Origin: Ignavibacteria bacterium
GTDB taxonomy: Bacteria; Bacteroidota; Ignavibacteria; Tepidaquicellales; Tepidaquicellaceae
Direction of reading: 5' to 3'
DNA length: 64,000 nucleotides
Assembly (NCBI GenBank): GCA_041649015.1
Contig: JBAZNU010000004.1
Coordinates: 281,155-345,154 of the forward strand
In this document: in pieces, positions 62,465 through 64,000 of the stretch
Numbering within the stretch: position 1 is the first letter of the stretch
How the letters are laid out: each line of letters starts with the position of its first letter
The notes under the pieces: generated by a model
What the model was told of the DNA's origin: nothing
Databases searched by the model: none
What the model saw: only the letters and a program-made list of their open reading frames with translations
Program-made: the position numbers and the translations under genes

Positions 62465-63328
62465 ATGAGTAAGAATCCAAGACTAAAGACAACAGATGAA
62501 CTTAATGTAATGGCACGACAAATAAGACGTGATATTATAAACATGCTTTTAATATCAAAATCAGGACATTCAGGCGGGCCGCTTGGAATGACGGATATAT
62601 TCACAGCCCTGTATTTCAACTTGTTAAACATAGACAATGAAAATCCTTATTTTGAAGGAAGAGATTATGTTTACCTATCAATAGGGCATATAGCCCCAGT
62701 TTGGTATGCAGCACTTGCACGCAGAGGTTATTATCCTCTTGAAGAGCTCAAGACGCTAAGAAAAGTAAACGGAAGATTGCAGGGGCATCCTGCACCTCTA
62801 AAGACTCACGGTTTGCCTGGAATTGAAATTGCATCGGGTTCTCTCGGTCAGGGACTTTCTATAGCAGTAGGAACTGCTTTAGCTTTAAAGCTGGAAAATA
62901 AACCTAACAAAGTTGTTTGCATTAACGGCGACGGCGAGCTTCAGGAAGGGCAGCTTTGGGAGGCAATAATGACAGCGGCTCATCATAAAACAGATAATCT
63001 GATTATGATTGTTGATAAGAATGACTGTCAGATTGACAACAGAGTACAGAAGGTTATGAATCTTGACCCAATGGCGGACAAGTTTAAATCATTCAATTGG
63101 GAAGTTTTTAAAATGGACGGGCACAATATGAAGGATATTCTTGATACTTTTAAAAAAGCTAAAGACGTAAAAGGTAAACCGTCAGTAATAATCGCAACAA
63201 CAAAAATGGGACGCGGCGTATCATTCATGGAAGACGATTACAGATGGCATGGTGTACCGCCGAATGACGAGCAGGGTAAGATTGCTTTAACTGAATTGAT
63301 AGAAACGAAGTATGGTGACTTCGTTTAG
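62465..63328 (+). CDS. Transketolase N-terminal subunit
   Basis: 287 aa. The thiamine diphosphate half only: KSGHSGGPLGMTDIFTALYF, GHIAPVWYAALARRG, LQGHPAPLKTHGLPGIEIAS, GDGELQEGQLWEAIMTAAHH with the ThDP GDG...N motif, and MGRGVSFMEDDYRWHG. Such split transketolases need a C-terminal pyrimidine-binding partner, usually encoded directly downstream; here a terminator follows instead, so the partner must be elsewhere. Confidence 0.93.
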   Translation: MSKNPRLKTTDELNVMARQIRRDIINMLLISKSGHSGGPLGMTDIFTALYFNLLNIDNENPYFEGRDYVYLSIGHIAPVWYAALARRGYYPLEELKTLRKVNGRLQGHPAPLKTHGLPGIEIASGSLGQGLSIAVGTALALKLENKPNKVVCINGDGELQEGQLWEAIMTAAHHKTDNLIMIVDKNDCQIDNRVQKVMNLDPMADKFKSFNWEVFKMDGHNMKDILDTFKKAKDVKGKPSVIIATTKMGRGVSFMEDDYRWHGVPPNDEQGKIALTELIETKYGDFV

Positions 63329-63667
63329 TTAGTATAATTTGATTTACATAAGAAAACGACCTGAACTCAGGTCGTTTTCTTTTTATCACACCTCAACTTT
63401 CTTAATCTATTGCCGATTTAGAGCCTAAATTTGACATTTCTCGTACTTCTAAAAATATCAATCTTCATATTTTAATTACTATTTTTTTACTGATTGAACA
63501 TAACATAGTCTCCTTACTTTATACATAGTGGTATGACTATAGTACGTAAATAAGAAACCTCAATTTTTATCCATTTTCGCAGTATTTTTATGGCACGGTG
63601 TTTGTAATGTGATATGTAGACACTTAAAATTAAAATAAAAATTAAAAATAAATTGAAAGGTAACAAA
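63329..63667. other. 339-base intergenic region
   Basis: Beyond the terminator at 63351-63385 I see no gene or named element. It is AT-rich, and AAAGG lies eight bases before the start of the next gene. Confidence 0.5.
63351..63385 (+). terminator. Rho-independent terminator after the transketolase gene
   Basis: AGAAAACGACCTGA (63351-63364) pairs perfectly with TCAGGTCGTTTTCT (63367-63380), followed by TTTTT. Confidence 0.95.
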
Positions 63668-64000
63668 ATGAAAAAGTTCTTCTTAGCAATCGCAGTAGTC
63701 TTAGCATTAGTAGTCTCTAAAGACATTTTTGCTCAGCAGGTTCCCGTAACATCACAAATTAATGCAAAGGGAACAGTAATAACACACATTACAGTATCCA
63801 GTACACAGGATCTTGATTTTGGTAACGACATCGTTGCAGGTGTAGCCACAACAGTCGATAAAGGAGCCACCAATGCAGGTAAATTCCTTCTCGCAGGTCA
63901 GCCAAACAGACAGATCAGCATCGCATTCACACTGCCAACGAATTTAACAAACGAAGGCAACACAATGCCAATAACCTTCTCCACAACAGATGCAGGTTAC
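63668..64000 (+). CDS. DUF4402-type secreted protein, cut by the window end
   Basis: First 111 aa only. Signal peptide (1-~22, ending IFAQ), then a beta-rich start: ITVSSTQDLDFGNDIVAGV, DKGATNAGKFLLAGQPNRQI and SIAFTLPTNL. The pattern of an early LDFG strand and later F-L-A-G/N-R-Q-I agrees with DUF4402 proteins, small surface or fimbria-like proteins of Gram-negative bacteria. AAAGG lies upstream. The rest is outside the window. Confidence 0.8.
   Translation, partial: MKKFFLAIAVVLALVVSKDIFAQQVPVTSQINAKGTVITHITVSSTQDLDFGNDIVAGVATTVDKGATNAGKFLLAGQPNRQISIAFTLPTNLTNEGNTMPITFSTTDAGY

Overview
The window is about 36-38 % GC by eye and densely coding. It looks like a chromosomal segment of a Gram-negative member of the Bacteroidota/Chlorobi/Ignavibacteria assemblage, with Ignavibacteria-like lineages the best guess. 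The reasons are: five secreted proteins that end in the NYPNPFNP-type C-terminal type IX secretion (T9SS) sorting domain; a short (~285 aa) Bacteroidota-type primary sigma factor without region 1.1; ADP-heptose/LPS genes and an outer-membrane porin; very A-rich leaders with few Shine-Dalgarno motifs; and many TTG starts, even for rpsL and rpsJ. No prophage, insertion sequence or CRISPR array was seen.

Layout. 1-3.4 kb: a minus-strand surface-polysaccharide operon (GT4, Wzx-like flippase, GT2). 3.6-8.9 kb: a plus-strand signalling operon (FIST sensor, PAS/GAF hybrid kinase, REC-kinase). It converges on a minus-strand phosphorelay at 8.97-14.7 kb (1070-aa multi-PAS kinase, Rcp1-like regulator, REC-PAS-kinase, and a terminal REC domain separated from that kinase only by a -1 frame change at an A AAA AAG site). 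14.7-17.0 kb: sparse DNA with tRNA-Glu, a decayed copy of its 3' end plus terminator, an 11-bp phased repeat array and one orphan gene. 17.0-19.8 kb: Fe-S assembly (IscR-like Rrf2, cysteine desulfurase, A-type carrier) and a Tat-exported superoxide dismutase. 19.8-29.8 kb: lipoproteins, GT9, DUF3108 protein, QueE, OPT transporter, c-di-AMP synthase CdaA, Pcm, YigZ, porin.

30.2-36.7 kb: the translation cluster rpsL-rpsG-fusA-[structured spacer, tRNA-Ile(UAU)]-tuf-rpsJ-rplC-rplD-rplW. It stops at a good terminator after rplW instead of continuing into rplB, and is followed by the primary sigma factor. 37.8-45.1 kb: FmdB-like protein, CapA-like lipoprotein, APC permease, polA, NUDIX, hldD. 45.2-52.9 kb: a run of T9SS cargo proteins, namely a secreted peptidyl-arginine/agmatine deiminase-like enzyme followed by four Omp28-like thioredoxin-fold proteins. 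53.3-63.3 kb: tRNA-Arg(CCU), SDR, LOG protein, yicC-gmk-rpoZ-coaBC, family-4 UDG, dnaB, GNAT, DUF1460 amidase-like protein, plsY, transketolase N-terminal subunit; the window ends inside a DUF4402-type secreted protein.

The most unusual items are the frameshift-separated REC domain, the three intergenic arrays with an 11-bp period, the 118-bp structured element bounded by 9-bp direct repeats between fusA and a UAU-anticodon tRNA-Ile, the truncated S10 operon, and the tandem family of exported thioredoxin-fold proteins. All functional calls rest on motif recognition; no database search was run.
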